NCBI RefSeq assembly: GCF_900104665.1
Contig: NZ_LT629968.1
Coordinates: 186,001-250,000, forward strand
Origin: Traorella massiliensis
GTDB lineage: Bacteria; Bacillota_I; Bacilli_A; Erysipelotrichales; Erysipelotrichaceae
DNA length: 64,000 nt
Reading direction: 5' to 3'
Below, one piece after another: positions 9,200 to 18,571 of the stretch. Below the pieces are notes generated by a model. That model had not been told where the DNA came from, did no database searches, and was given only the letters and a program-made list of their open reading frames with translations. Made by a program: the position numbers and the translations under genes. The stretch's first letter is position 1. Each line of letters begins with the position of its first letter.

Positions 9200-9328
9200 T
9201 AAGAGGAGAATATCATTAAGTCTGTGTCATGTTACGAATGCCTAAATTCTATTTAATGGCATAGGTGTATTTATCTAGTACTTAAAAAATCTAAAAGGAT
9301 GAAGTTATCACCTAAGCAGCAACAATCA

Positions 9329-9358
9329 TAAAAAAGCGTCAGCTTTATGCCGACGCTT
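9329..9358 (-). terminator. intrinsic terminator of the foldase operon
   Basis: On the minus strand AAGCGTC pairs with GACGCTT around a short loop, with a wobble-extended inner stem, followed by six T. It begins just after the stop codon at 9360. Confidence 0.85.
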
Positions 9359-9359
9359 A

Positions 9360-10238
9360 TTAGTTATCCTGGACGATATAGCTTGCTTTCTGAGACTGGA
9401 TACCGTTATATAAATCTATATCATATACTGTAAAGTTATATTTATCTAGATAGTATGCAAAGGCATCATCAGCAATTGTAGAAAGACCTTCAATCGTACT
9501 TTGTGCTTCTTCTAAAGGAACATCAACACTGACAACTTCAATAACATAGAAGTTAGATAAATCCGAGCTATACTGATAAAGATCCAAAAGAGTATTATCT
9601 TCAGTAACAGCCATAATATTTTCCCAGATATCACTGCCTAAGCCAGAAGCATTTGTTAAGATCTGCTCACTGCCATCATAAGTCGTAGTTACTGAATCAT
9701 ACTGATTTACAGCTTCTTCAATCGTCAATTCACCATTTTTAACTTTTTCCTGAACTTCAGCAGCAATACTTGAATCTGTTGTCTGGAAAATTCTCAGCTT
9801 TCTAATCTGATAATTTTCTTTGATCTCATCATAATTATCAGTAATATATTTACTAGTTAACTGAGAAGCACGAACAGAAAGCAAGGCTCTTTCTTCAAGA
9901 TACTGCTGTTCATTCTCATAGCCCATACTGGAAAGGAAAGTAGACCAGTTTTCTTCGCCAACAGTATCTTTAAAGCTCTGCATTGTTGACTGTGCCTCAC
10001 TCATCATTTCATCTGTTACAGGAACTTCCTGATCAACGATATAAGCCGTAAGTTTTGAAATGATGGCGGTAACACCATTTTCTGATTTCAACCCTGTATA
10101 AACATCATTTTTAGTAATGGTCGTATTTCCGACAGTAATCAGAGCATCATTACCATCACTTAAACTTGTTGTAGCATCTTTACATCCGCTTAATGTTACA
10201 AGTAAGGCAAATGCACACACTGTTAATAATTTTTTCAT
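9360..10238 (-). CDS. PrsA/SurA-like lipoprotein chaperone
   Basis: A 292-residue exported lipoprotein: signal peptide MKKLLTVCAFALLVTLSGC with a clear lipobox LSGC. After a Ser/Asp-rich linker it has ITVGNTTITKNDVYTGL, the typical start of a SurA/PrsA N-terminal chaperone domain. The rest is helical, and I see no complete parvulin motif, so it may be a chaperone without peptidyl-prolyl isomerase activity or with a degenerate domain. It is the second gene of a minus-strand operon, 11 bases after a longer parvulin-containing foldase. Strong AAGGAGG ribosome site. It is expected to act on secreted proteins at the outer face of the membrane. Confidence 0.8.
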   Translation of the reverse strand: MKKLLTVCAFALLVTLSGCKDATTSLSDGNDALITVGNTTITKNDVYTGLKSENGVTAIISKLTAYIVDQEVPVTDEMMSEAQSTMQSFKDTVGEENWSTFLSSMGYENEQQYLEERALLSVRASQLTSKYITDNYDEIKENYQIRKLRIFQTTDSSIAAEVQEKVKNGELTIEEAVNQYDSVTTTYDGSEQILTNASGLGSDIWENIMAVTEDNTLLDLYQYSSDLSNFYVIEVVSVDVPLEEAQSTIEGLSTIADDAFAYYLDKYNFTVYDIDLYNGIQSQKASYIVQDN

Positions 10239-10249
10239 GATGATCCTCC

Positions 10250-11236
10250 TTACTTTTCATCTTCAATGCCAAGATATGACTTAATGGCATTTTCAACATT
10301 TTCATTGGCAAATTCAACACCTAATTCCTGACCTGTTTCCCAGATGATCTGAGCATTTAAATCCGGATTAGCTTTTTCAATTGCAGCATAGATATCATTT
10401 CGAATGTCTTCATTTTCCATCAGAGCTTCTTTATCTGTTTCAGTTACTAAGATTTTATGATAACCATACTCTGTCTGTACCCAGTCTGTAACAACACCTT
10501 TTTCAGCAGCTAAGGCAGCTTCTTTAAATTCTGTTACAAGGCTTGAGTCTGAATCTACATAGCCAAGATTTCCACCATCGCTTGCACTGCCATCATCGGA
10601 ATATTCTTTGGCAACTTCCGCAAAATCTTCACCATCTGCCAGCGCCTGATCAATGGCATCCATCTTTGCCTGTTCTTCTTCAGTGATATTGTTGAAATCA
10701 CTGATCGTAACTAAGATGTGTGAAACAACTCGTGAATTCTTTTCTTCATATATTGGTGTGAACAGATTATCAAGATCTTTTGCATAAGCATCACCAATCA
10801 GTTTCTGCATTTTAAAAGAATGGGTAAAATAAAGTTCTAAATCATCTAAACTAGAATATCCGGCAGCTTGCAGCTGACTAAGCAGCGTTGACTCCTGGCC
10901 TTCATAATTCTGCTTGACGCTTGTAACGGCTGTCGCAATGTTTGTTTTCATTTCATCATCTACACTCACAGCAGCATCAACGACCGCTCTTTCAAAATAG
11001 CTGAATAAAACTTGTGTACCAGCTGAACTTGAGCTGCTTTCATCTCCGTAAAGCTCAAGATATAAATCATCAGCGAAAAAGTCCGTATCGCCGATAGATG
11101 CGACGACATCTTTGCCATCTACTTTTTTACCCGGGAGTTTTCCTTTGTTGGTGTCGTATGTATAATATCCGACAGCTGCAATCAGAATGACCGCAACTAA
11201 TACGACAAACCAATTTTCTTTTAGCTTTTCAATCAT
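10250..11236 (-). CDS. prsA: PrsA-type foldase with parvulin domain
   Basis: Membrane-anchored peptidyl-prolyl isomerase of 328 residues that helps fold secreted proteins. It begins with a short cytoplasmic segment and one transmembrane helix (NWFVVLVAVILIAAVGYYTY) with no lipobox, so it is anchored by an uncleaved helix. A SurA-like N-domain (VVASIGDTDFFADDLYLEL) is followed by the parvulin domain (SRVVSHILVTI, AKEYSDDGSASDGGNLGYV, TEYGYHKILVTE). An in-frame ATG 57 bases further upstream exists, but the ATG at 11236 has GAGGAGG at ideal spacing and starts the membrane helix correctly. It is cotranscribed with the lipoprotein chaperone. Confidence 0.9.
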   Translation of the reverse strand: MIEKLKENWFVVLVAVILIAAVGYYTYDTNKGKLPGKKVDGKDVVASIGDTDFFADDLYLELYGDESSSSSAGTQVLFSYFERAVVDAAVSVDDEMKTNIATAVTSVKQNYEGQESTLLSQLQAAGYSSLDDLELYFTHSFKMQKLIGDAYAKDLDNLFTPIYEEKNSRVVSHILVTISDFNNITEEEQAKMDAIDQALADGEDFAEVAKEYSDDGSASDGGNLGYVDSDSSLVTEFKEAALAAEKGVVTDWVQTEYGYHKILVTETDKEALMENEDIRNDIYAAIEKANPDLNAQIIWETGQELGVEFANENVENAIKSYLGIEDEK

Positions 11237-11264
11237 AATGTCCTCCTCGTATTTAGACTTGTTT

Positions 11265-11293
11265 ATTATAGAATAAAAAGGGTTAAAAATCAA
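11265..11293 (-). promoter_or_regulatory. sigma-A type promoter of the foldase operon
   Basis: On the minus strand TTGATT, 17-bp spacer, TATAAT, with the -10 about 28 bases upstream of the prsA start. Confidence 0.75.
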
Positions 11294-11469
11294 TTTAATC
11301 TCAACTGTTCAAGATAAATTCACGTTTTCTTCAAGATTTCTTCACACAAATGTTCTTATATAATATGAAGTTTATAGTTTTAAAATGAAAATATCGGTCA
11401 AAATTACTTATATGAGACAGATGAAAAAATAAATAGAACATATTACGTGAAGAATTATAAGAATTGTAT

Positions 11470-11475
11470 TATAAT
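11470..11475 (+). promoter_or_regulatory. probable -10 box of the suf operon
   Basis: TATAAT 26 bases before the sufC ATG. No convincing -35 is present at 16-18 bases, which may mean activator dependence. No IscR or SufR gene is nearby. Confidence 0.45.
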
Positions 11476-11501
11476 ATACAAGCAAGAAAAGAGAGGTAGT
11501 T

Positions 11502-12332
11502 ATGGCATTATTAGAAATCAAAGATCTACATGTATCAATTGAAGATAAAGAAATATTAAAAGGGTTATCATTGTCAATCGAAGAAAATGAGATCCATGCA
11601 TTAATGGGACCTAATGGTAACGGCAAAAGTACTTTGCTGGCAGCTATTATGGGACATCCAAAATATACGGTAACACAAGGAAGCATTACTTTTAAAGGAA
11701 AAGATGTATTAAGTATGAGTCCGGATGAAAGAAGCCGTGCCGGGTTATTTTTAGGTATGCAGTATCCGCAGGAAATTGCCGGAGTTACCAATTCTGATTT
11801 TATAAGAGCAGCGATCAATGCCCGTTTAGACAAACCTATTCCGTTATTCAAGTTTATCAAAGAAATGGAATCAACGATCGCCAAACTGCAAATGAAACCG
11901 GATCTGGCTCACCGTTTTTTAAATGAGGGCTTTTCCGGTGGAGAAAAGAAAAGAAATGAAATCGTACAGATGAGCATGTTGAAGCCGTCATTCAGCATGT
12001 TAGATGAAATTGATTCCGGTCTGGATGTAGATGCCTTGAAAATTGTGGCTGATGCCATTGTGGATCTCCAGAAGGAAAACAATATGGCCCTTTTGGTCGT
12101 ATCGCACTATGCCCGTTTCTATCAGCTGTTGAAACCGACACATGCTCATGTTTTGGTAGATGGCAAGATCGTAGTCAGCGGGGATGCTTCTTTAGTGGAA
12201 AGAATCGATACTGAAGGTTACGACTGGATCGAGAAAGAATATGGCATTCATGTTAATGAGGAAACACCTGTTATCAAAACAGGGGTTACATCTATAGGCA
12301 GCTGTGCCGCTAAAGTAAGAAAAGGGGCATAG
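11502..12332 (+). CDS. sufC: Fe-S assembly ATPase SufC
   Basis: ABC-type ATPase of the SUF scaffold; it drives conformational change in SufB-SufD during cluster assembly in the cytoplasm. Walker A is GPNGNGKST (residues 36-44), the signature is FSGGEKKR (about 144-151), and Walker B is SMLDEIDSGLD. The length of 276 is slightly longer than the usual 245-250 because of a C-terminal extension with two cysteines (SIGSCAAKV). It is the first gene of sufCDSUB; sufD begins one base after its stop. Ribosome site GAGAGG. Confidence 0.97.
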   Translation: MALLEIKDLHVSIEDKEILKGLSLSIEENEIHALMGPNGNGKSTLLAAIMGHPKYTVTQGSITFKGKDVLSMSPDERSRAGLFLGMQYPQEIAGVTNSDFIRAAINARLDKPIPLFKFIKEMESTIAKLQMKPDLAHRFLNEGFSGGEKKRNEIVQMSMLKPSFSMLDEIDSGLDVDALKIVADAIVDLQKENNMALLVVSHYARFYQLLKPTHAHVLVDGKIVVSGDASLVERIDTEGYDWIEKEYGIHVNEETPVIKTGVTSIGSCAAKVRKGA

Positions 12333-12333
12333 T

Positions 12334-13113
12334 ATGGAGAAAGTAACTCTGACAAACCATTCTTTTGAAAAAATGGATATCCAGGAATCAAAAGAATTGG
12401 AAATTTATGTAGAAAAAAATGCAGAGGCTTCTCTATATATAGCTACATCCGCAAAAGTAGATTTAAAATGTTCCATCACTTTAGAAGAAAATGCCCATCT
12501 CAAAGCACTGTTTTGGAATGAATGTGAAAGCTTGAACAGTGAATGTGTGATCATGGCGAAAAAAGATGCAAAGATGGAACTTAATCTTGGGGAAGTCAAT
12601 AGTGGAGAAGTTCAAAGCACGCAAAAGATTTACTTACAGGGAGAAGGAAGCGAGCTTCAATTAAGAAGTGCTCTGGCTGTCAGTGAAAAAAAGCATTTTG
12701 AAATTGAATGTGTTCATGAAGCACCTTATACTCAAAGCAACATGGAAAATTATGCAGTTGTTTATGAAAAAGGAAATTTTAAGATGAACGATACGGGTAG
12801 AATCCTTAAAGATGCTTATGGCAGCAATTCTCATCAGTCAAGCAGAGCTTTAGTTTTAAGTGAAGATCAGACGTGCGAGATCACGCCGATCCTTTTGATC
12901 GATGAAAATGATGTGCAGGCTTCTCATGCAACAACGATCGGACAGATCGATGAAAATCAGCTTTATTATTTACAGACAAGAGGACTGACGAAGAAACAGG
13001 CATTGGGATTGATCACAGTAGGTTATCTGATGCCGATTGCTTCTGTTTTAGATGATGAAATATTAAAAGAGGAATTGACCTCTAAAATAGAAAAGAAGGT
13101 GGGTCTTTCATGA
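12334..13113 (+). CDS. sufD: Fe-S assembly protein SufD, short form
   Basis: Scaffold partner of SufB with the right-handed beta-helix core. At 259 residues it is much shorter than the roughly 420-residue enterobacterial SufD and lacks most of the N-terminal helical region. The C-terminal core is clear: LSEDQTCEITPILLIDENDVQASHATTIG and ENQLYYLQTRGLTKKQA, which carry the conserved His used in the SufB-SufD interface. It overlaps sufS by 4 bases (ATGA). Confidence 0.9.
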   Translation: MEKVTLTNHSFEKMDIQESKELEIYVEKNAEASLYIATSAKVDLKCSITLEENAHLKALFWNECESLNSECVIMAKKDAKMELNLGEVNSGEVQSTQKIYLQGEGSELQLRSALAVSEKKHFEIECVHEAPYTQSNMENYAVVYEKGNFKMNDTGRILKDAYGSNSHQSSRALVLSEDQTCEITPILLIDENDVQASHATTIGQIDENQLYYLQTRGLTKKQALGLITVGYLMPIASVLDDEILKEELTSKIEKKVGLS

Positions 13114-14336
13114 TCGATGTACAAAAAATTAGGGAAGACTTTCCTATCCTGAAAAGAAAGATGCAAGGTCATGATCTCATTTATTTTGATAATGCTGCGA
13201 CAACATTCAAACCACAGTGCGTGATTGATGCAGTCGTGCGTTATTATACTGAATTAGGTGCAAATGCACATCGTGGAGATTATGAACTAAGTTTTCAGGT
13301 AGATAGTGAATATGAGGGATGCCGTAAGGCTGTAGCCCGGTTTATCGGTGCTGATGAAAAAGAAATCGTATTTACTTCCGGGGCAAGTGCTTCCTTAAAT
13401 CAGATTGCTTATGGCTATAGCCGCTTTTTAAAACAAGGTGATGTGATCTTAAGCTGTGAAGCGGAACATGCTTCCAGTATTCTTCCATGGATGCGGGTAG
13501 CTGAAGAAAAAGGCTGTATCATCAAATATATTGAATTAGATGAAGAAGGACGTTTATCGATTGAAAGCTTAAAAGATTTGTTAGATGAGAAAGTCAAAGT
13601 TGTGGCATTAGCTCATGTTACCAATGTTTTAGGTTATGAAGCACCGATGAAAGAAATTTGTGCTTTGGCACATCAGATAGGAGCTGTCGTAGTGATGGAC
13701 ATGGCTCAGAGTGCTCCGCATATGAAAGTAGATGTCAAAGATATTGACTGTGATTTTGCGGCTTTTAGTGCTCATAAGATGTGTGGTCCAACAGGTTTAG
13801 GTGTCATGTATGGAAAGTATGAACTGTTATCTAAAATGGATCCATATATGCTTGGAGGCGGCAGCAATGCCCGCTTTGATATGTGTGGGAATTTGCTTTT
13901 GAAAGAAGCCCCTTATAAATATGAAACAGGTACTCCGCCCATTGAAGCAGTCATCGGATTTCATGCTGCTCTCAATTATCTAAGTCAGATCGGTATGGAT
14001 GAGATTCAGGCTTATGAGAAAGAATTGCATGACTATGCGATTGAAAAATTGTCTAAACTAGAAAATATACTCTTATACAATCCGCATGCAGATGCAAGTA
14101 TCATTACTTTTAATGTCAAAGATGTGTTTGCCCAGGATGCCGCAACCTTCTTTAATTCACAAGGTGTGGCAGTACGGGCAGGTCATCACTGTGCGAAGCT
14201 TTTGACAAAAAAACTAGAGACAAGCGCAACGCTTCGGGCGAGCTGTACATTCTATAATACAAAAGAAGAAGTAGATCGCTTTGTGGAGGTTTGTTCACAG
14301 GCAACGATTGAAAACTGTTTAGGTGTCTTCTTTTAG
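13110..14336 (+). CDS. sufS: cysteine desulfurase SufS
   Basis: Type II PLP-dependent cysteine desulfurase (408 residues) that supplies persulfide sulfur to SufU. The PLP lysine is K223 in SAHKMCGPTGLG; the catalytic cysteine is C361 in RAGHHCAKLL. N-terminal YFDNAATTFKP and the THVTNVLG-like region are also present. A 4-base overlap with sufD and a 12-base gap to sufU show tight coupling. Confidence 0.97.
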   Translation: MIDVQKIREDFPILKRKMQGHDLIYFDNAATTFKPQCVIDAVVRYYTELGANAHRGDYELSFQVDSEYEGCRKAVARFIGADEKEIVFTSGASASLNQIAYGYSRFLKQGDVILSCEAEHASSILPWMRVAEEKGCIIKYIELDEEGRLSIESLKDLLDEKVKVVALAHVTNVLGYEAPMKEICALAHQIGAVVVMDMAQSAPHMKVDVKDIDCDFAAFSAHKMCGPTGLGVMYGKYELLSKMDPYMLGGGSNARFDMCGNLLLKEAPYKYETGTPPIEAVIGFHAALNYLSQIGMDEIQAYEKELHDYAIEKLSKLENILLYNPHADASIITFNVKDVFAQDAATFFNSQGVAVRAGHHCAKLLTKKLETSATLRASCTFYNTKEEVDRFVEVCSQATIENCLGVFF

Positions 14337-14348
14337 AAAGGAGTCGTT

Positions 14349-14786
14349 ATGAATGATTTAATGCAGGATCCAATGATCTTACGTCAGATCATTATGGATC
14401 ATTATGAATATCCACGTAATCATGAATTAACTCATGATGAAGCTTATATGAGCCGTCATATGGCTTCTGATTCATGTATTGATGACATTTATGTAGAAGC
14501 GAAAATCAAGGATCATGTCATTGAAGATATTCGCTTTGATGGGGTTGCCTGTACGATCGCAACAGCAAGCACTTCTATTATGAGTGAGCTTTTAAAAGGA
14601 AAGACGATCGATGAAGCGAATAAAATCATTGAAAACTATCATGCGATGATCGATGGTAAAGAATATGATGAAGATCTGCTGGAAGAAGCAGTGTGCATGC
14701 ATACGGTAGGAAAGCAGGCAAATCGCATTAAATGTGCGACGATTGGCTGGAAGGCCATTGAAGAAATGATTAAGGAAAGTGAGTAA
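14349..14786 (+). CDS. sufU: sulfur acceptor SufU
   Basis: Zinc-binding IscU-like protein that accepts sulfur from SufS in Firmicutes. The three cysteines are C43 (ASDSCIDD), C68 (GVACTIATAS) and C129 (IKCATIGW), with Asp45 nearby as zinc ligand. The insertion typical of SufU rather than IscU lies between C68 and C129. At 145 residues it has family length. It is followed by sufB after 3 bases. Confidence 0.96.
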   Translation: MNDLMQDPMILRQIIMDHYEYPRNHELTHDEAYMSRHMASDSCIDDIYVEAKIKDHVIEDIRFDGVACTIATASTSIMSELLKGKTIDEANKIIENYHAMIDGKEYDEDLLEEAVCMHTVGKQANRIKCATIGWKAIEEMIKESE

Positions 14787-14789
14787 GAC

Positions 14790-16184
14790 ATGGAAAATAA
14801 ATTCCCAAGTGAAGAATATAAGTATGGTTTTCATGATGAAGATGTAAGTGTCTATAATACTGGAAAAGGTTTAAATGAACATATCGTTGAACTGATTTCT
14901 AAAAAGAAAAACGAACCGGAATGGATGCTGGAATATCGTCTGAAAAGCTATCGTCAGTTTAAAAACATGAAATTACAGGAATGGGGACCTGATCTGAGTC
15001 ATATTGATTTTGATGATTATACCTACTATATCAAACCAAGTGAAAAACAGGAAAGAAATTGGGAAGATGTTCCGGAAACGATCAAAAATACCTTTGATAA
15101 GCTGGGTATTCCAGAAGCTGAACAAAAGTTTCTGGCAGGGGTATCTACACAGTATGAATCAGAAGTTGTCTACCATAACATGTTGAAAGAAGTAGAAGAA
15201 AAAGGTGTTATCTTTTTAGATACGGATAGTGCTCTTCGTGAATATCCGGAATTATTTAAGAAGTATTTTGGGACTTTGGTAAGTTATGCTGATAATAAAT
15301 TTGCAGCACTAAATAGTGCTGTATGGTCAGGAGGCAGCTTTATTTATGTACCAAAAGGGGTCAAGCTTGAAAAACCATTACAATCGTATTTTAGAATTAA
15401 TTCAGAAAGAATGGGACAGTTTGAAAGAACGCTGATCATCGTTGATGAAGGAGCAGATGTTCACTATGTGGAAGGATGTACGGCTCCTACATATTCCAAT
15501 GATTCCCTGCATGCAGCCGTAGTTGAGATCTTTGTTCATAAAGATGCGAAATGTCGTTATTCTACAGTCCAGAACTGGTCAAGCAATATCTTAAACCTGG
15601 TAACAAAAAGAGCTATCTGTTATGAAAATGCGACCATGGAATGGATCGATGGAAACATTGGATCACAAATTAATATGAAATATCCTGCCTGTGTATTAGC
15701 AGGTGAATATGCTAAGGGCATTACGGTATCTATTGCAGTTGCCGGTAAAAATCAGTTACAGGATGCGGGTGCGAAGATGATTCATCTAGCTCCTCATACT
15801 TCTAGTAATATCATTTCTAAATCAGTTTCTAGAAATGGCGGTAAAGTCAATTATCGTGGTCTTGTCAGTCATGGACCAAAGGCTCAGTTTTCAAAGAGCA
15901 AGGTAGAATGTGATACGTTGATCCTTGATAAACAGTCAACGAGTGATACGATACCAACCAATATCATGAAAAATGAAACAAGTCAGATCGAACATGAAGC
16001 AACGGTATCTAAGATCAGTGAAGAACAGCTTTTCTATCTGATGAGTCGTGGTCTGACCAAAGAAAGTGCTACGCAGATGATCGTAATGGGCTTTTTGGAA
16101 CCATTTACTCGTGAACTTCCAATGGAATATGCCGTAGAGCTTAACCAGCTTCTAAAGCTTGATATGAGCGATTCAATTGGTTAA
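14790..16184 (+). CDS. sufB: Fe-S assembly scaffold SufB
   Basis: Core scaffold subunit, 464 residues, of normal length. Clear motifs include [21 protein letters not shown], the central cysteine region [16 protein letters not shown], and the C-terminal [24 protein letters not shown]. The start ATG follows the SufU stop by 3 bases; AAGGAAAGTGAG gives a ribosome site inside sufU. It is the last gene of the operon, with a strong terminator. Confidence 0.98.
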   Translation: MENKFPSEEYKYGFHDEDVSVYNTGKGLNEHIVELISKKKNEPEWMLEYRLKSYRQFKNMKLQEWGPDLSHIDFDDYTYYIKPSEKQERNWEDVPETIKNTFDKLGIPEAEQKFLAGVSTQYESEVVYHNMLKEVEEKGVIFLDTDSALREYPELFKKYFGTLVSYADNKFAALNSAVWSGGSFIYVPKGVKLEKPLQSYFRINSERMGQFERTLIIVDEGADVHYVEGCTAPTYSNDSLHAAVVEIFVHKDAKCRYSTVQNWSSNILNLVTKRAICYENATMEWIDGNIGSQINMKYPACVLAGEYAKGITVSIAVAGKNQLQDAGAKMIHLAPHTSSNIISKSVSRNGGKVNYRGLVSHGPKAQFSKSKVECDTLILDKQSTSDTIPTNIMKNETSQIEHEATVSKISEEQLFYLMSRGLTKESATQMIVMGFLEPFTRELPMEYAVELNQLLKLDMSDSIG

Positions 16185-16212
16185 AAAGACTGTCAGAGGA
16201 CAGTCTTTATTT
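16185..16212 (+). terminator. intrinsic terminator of sufCDSUB
   Basis: 10-bp perfect stem AAAGACTGTC/GACAGTCTTT with loop AGAG, then ATTTT. Confidence 0.9.
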
Positions 16213-16283
16213 TGAAACTTGATAATAAAGAGAGTTTGTAAGATAAATATGATAATCTGTATTTAACTGGGAAGGATAATGAT

Positions 16284-16706
16284 ATGATACGAAAAGCAGA
16301 GATAAAAGATGAAACAGCAATACTTCAATTATTAGATGAATTAGAAGAAACGAAGTTTTCAGAAGAAAGATTTCATGAGCTATATCTTAGAGATTTACAA
16401 GATAAAAGGCATCATTGCTTTGTGTATGAAGAAAATGATCAAATATTAGGCATGATTCATCTTCAACAACTACATCCCTGGCATCATCATAAAGAGGTCA
16501 TGGAAATCATGGAATTAATCGTAGATCCTCATTTTCGCTCAAAAAGAGTCGGTGCCCAATTATTCGACTATGCTCAAAAATTTGCATTAAAAGAAAACTG
16601 TGAACAGATAGAACTGGCAACAAATCAAAAAAGAAAAAAAGCTCATGCCTTTTATGAAAAACACGGAATGGTTCAAAGCCATTATTCCTATACCAAAAAG
16701 CTTTAG
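16284..16706 (+). CDS. GNAT-family N-acetyltransferase
   Basis: A 140-residue acetyl-CoA-dependent acyltransferase of unknown substrate. MIRKAEIKDETAILQLL is a standard GNAT beginning. The acetyl-CoA loop region reads IMELIVDPHFRSKRVGAQLFDYAQKFA (R-x-x-x-V-G-x), and the C-terminal motif is NQKRKKAHAFYEKHGM. Monocistronic, with its own terminator. Ribosome site GGAAGG. Confidence 0.9.
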   Translation: MIRKAEIKDETAILQLLDELEETKFSEERFHELYLRDLQDKRHHCFVYEENDQILGMIHLQQLHPWHHHKEVMEIMELIVDPHFRSKRVGAQLFDYAQKFALKENCEQIELATNQKRKKAHAFYEKHGMVQSHYSYTKKL

Positions 16707-16728
16707 AGATGGCAAAGACCATCTTTTT
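16707..16728 (+). terminator. intrinsic terminator after the GNAT gene
   Basis: Stem AGATGG/CCATCT with loop CAAAGA, then T4. A second small hairpin (TTGGGCA/TGCCTAA) follows at about 16731. Confidence 0.75.
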
Positions 16729-16853
16729 CTTTGGGCAAATGCCTAAATATAAAACATCTAGGTACATAACATGGAGTAGAGAGTTGACTCTAAACTTCTG
16801 AAATGAGACTTATTTTCATATAGTAGAACAGAGATCAAAAAGAGGGATATGAT

Positions 16854-17150
16854 ATGATTGATCTAAAAAGTATTGTTATTGAAACAGAAAGAGTGATCGG
16901 TTTACAAATCAAGCTTCCGTTTACTCTTTTAATATTTGTTTTTAATACAAAAGGTTTTCTATGCGGTAATCAGCTTAGTATAGAAGCATTTAAACATAAT
17001 CGTGCAAGTATCTGTATCATGTCGAAATCATCAACCTATGAAGAATGTTTAAACAGTGAAGTTAAAGCTATGAACCAGTCAGCCATTGATAAAGGAATTG
17101 AAATTGGCATGAAAGGTAAAAAAGCTTTAATGCTGATGTATGAAAATTAA
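16854..17150 (+). CDS. DUF1805 protein, YunC-like
   Basis: Small 98-residue soluble protein matching the DUF1805 family, typified by Bacillus YunC: it has the PFTLLIFVFNTKGFLCGN start of the domain and the C-terminal DKGIEIGMKGKKALMLM. No enzymatic function is known for the family. The next gene is a yunB homologue that overlaps it by 11 bases. In Bacillus subtilis yunB and yunC are also neighbours, which supports both assignments. Confidence 0.8.
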   Translation: MIDLKSIVIETERVIGLQIKLPFTLLIFVFNTKGFLCGNQLSIEAFKHNRASICIMSKSSTYEECLNSEVKAMNQSAIDKGIEIGMKGKKALMLMYEN

Positions 17151-17706
17151 AAAAAAGAATCTATGGCTGATGATTCTTTGCATCTTTATCTTTTTATTAG
17201 GAGCCTTCTATATACAGCTGCAGCCAGTTTTTCAGATACAGGCGCAAGCTTACTTCCACCAACAGGTTGTCAGTGAGATCATGAATAGTATCAAAGAAAT
17301 TACTGTCCCTGATGAATTTGTAGTCAAAAGTGACAATCAGGTCAGTATCAATGCAAATGTACTGAATAAATGGATCGTCGAAGTGAATGAAAAACTCAAT
17401 GAGTCGATCCCTGATGTTTATGAAGCTTCAATACCGCTTGGTTATTTTACAGGAGTTGTCTTTTTTCAAAATCAGGGGCCTGATATTTCAGCAACGTTTT
17501 TAATATCTAATCGTATTATCGCCCGTTATAATATCAAAACGACTGCTTTAGGTATCAATAATGCTTTTATTGAACTCATTTTAAATGTAGAATGTAAAGG
17601 GATTGTTTTATTTGGCTTTGAAAAAAATGAACTATCTATTACTGAAAAAATTCCTTTAGCATTAGAATATATCCAAGGAGAAGTACCGCAAATATTTCCG
17701 TATTGA
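17140..17706 (+). CDS. yunB: sporulation protein YunB homologue
   Basis: A 188-residue protein with one N-terminal membrane helix and an outer domain. The YunB hallmark sequence IPLGYFTGVVFFQNQGP, then GINNAFIELILNVEC and the C-terminal IPLALEYIQGEVPQIF match the family well. In Bacillus, YunB is made in the mother cell and is needed for normal spore formation. It is translationally coupled to the DUF1805 gene (start inside that gene). Presence suggests that the organism is, or recently was, a spore former. Confidence 0.85.
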   Translation: MKIKKKNLWLMILCIFIFLLGAFYIQLQPVFQIQAQAYFHQQVVSEIMNSIKEITVPDEFVVKSDNQVSINANVLNKWIVEVNEKLNESIPDVYEASIPLGYFTGVVFFQNQGPDISATFLISNRIIARYNIKTTALGINNAFIELILNVECKGIVLFGFEKNELSITEKIPLALEYIQGEVPQIFPY

Positions 17707-17716
17707 TAATAACGGT

Positions 17717-17758
17717 AAAAAAACACTGAATTCTAAACATTAGAAAACAGTGCTTTTA
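17717..17758. terminator. bidirectional terminator between yunB and nfu
   Basis: CACTG/CAGTG outer stem and TTCTAA/TTAGAA inner stem separated by a small internal loop, flanked by A7 on the left and CTTTT on the right. It separates converging genes. Confidence 0.7.
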
Positions 17759-17773
17759 CATAATAAAGATTTT

Positions 17774-18010
17774 TTAGTAAGCCTGTGCTACCTGAACACC
17801 GACAACTCCTTCTACCTCTTCCAATAATAATGCTTCTACACCCATTGAAATCGTATCATCTAAGGCTAAACAGTCACTGCAGGCTCCTAACATTTTAATG
17901 GTGACGATACCATCTTTAAAGCTGACAAATTCTAAATCTCCACCGTCTCGCTGAATATAAGGGCGGATTTTTTCTAAAACCGCAATAATTTCTTTTTCTT
18001 TCTCGCTCAT
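17774..18010 (-). CDS. NifU C-terminal-domain Fe-S carrier (Nfu)
   Basis: A 78-residue stand-alone Nfu domain that carries and delivers Fe-S clusters. IRPYIQRDGGDLEFV and the cluster ligands CSDC in LGACSDCLALDDTI are intact. It lies 12 bases downstream of the YuiD-like gene on the same strand. It likely acts downstream of the SUF system found 1.6 kb away. Confidence 0.93.
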   Translation of the reverse strand: MSEKEKEIIAVLEKIRPYIQRDGGDLEFVSFKDGIVTIKMLGACSDCLALDDTISMGVEALLLEEVEGVVGVQVAQAY

Positions 18011-18022
18011 ATCCTATTCCTC

Positions 18023-18487
18023 CTAAAATATACCTAATATATAGGCAACACCCACTGTTAATACAGCACCTAATACAAAACCGCCAACAGCTTCGATCAT
18101 TCGATGTCCCAAAACCTGTTTCATTTTTTCATGATAGATAGGATCATCTAAAGGAAGTTTGATCATTTCCGCAAGATCTGATACTAGCTGCTGTGTCAAT
18201 TGAATATTTTTTCCCGCATAATAGCGTACATTAACAGCATCATAGATTACGATAACGCTGAAAACAGATGTTATCGCAAACAGTGTAGAATTGAATCCTT
18301 CTACAAGACCAACGGCAATGCTTAACGCTGTTACGGTCGACGTATGGCTGCTTGGAAAGCCTCCGCAGGCAATGGTATAGTGGATATCAAATTTACCGCT
18401 TCGGTAATAATAAATAAATGGTTTTATAACCTGTGCTAAAGCATTGGCACATAATGCGATCCATAATGGAAAAAGATCATGAAGCAT
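18023..18487 (-). CDS. divergent PAP2-family membrane protein, YuiD-like
   Basis: A 154-residue membrane protein of the DUF212/YuiD family. GGFPSSHTSTVTALSIAVG and YDAVNVRYYAGKN are the acid-phosphatase/PAP2-like active-site motifs, and GHRMIEAVGGFVLGAVLTV holds the later histidine. Four or so hydrophobic segments. Probably hydrolyses a membrane phosphate ester, but the substrate is unknown. Start supported by GGGGTGAT upstream. Confidence 0.88.
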   Translation of the reverse strand: MLHDLFPLWIALCANALAQVIKPFIYYYRSGKFDIHYTIACGGFPSSHTSTVTALSIAVGLVEGFNSTLFAITSVFSVIVIYDAVNVRYYAGKNIQLTQQLVSDLAEMIKLPLDDPIYHEKMKQVLGHRMIEAVGGFVLGAVLTVGVAYILGIF

Positions 18488-18571
18488 TTCATCACCCCGT
18501 AGTCCTTATTATATCACGCTTAGGGGCATTTTGTGAAATATGACATAAAAAAATCAAATAAATTGTTAACT

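Noticed and set aside
11408-11884. Minus-strand 158-codon frame across the sufC start
   Set aside because: Overlaps the sufC promoter and start; no ribosome site; hydrophobic mirror of an ABC ATPase.
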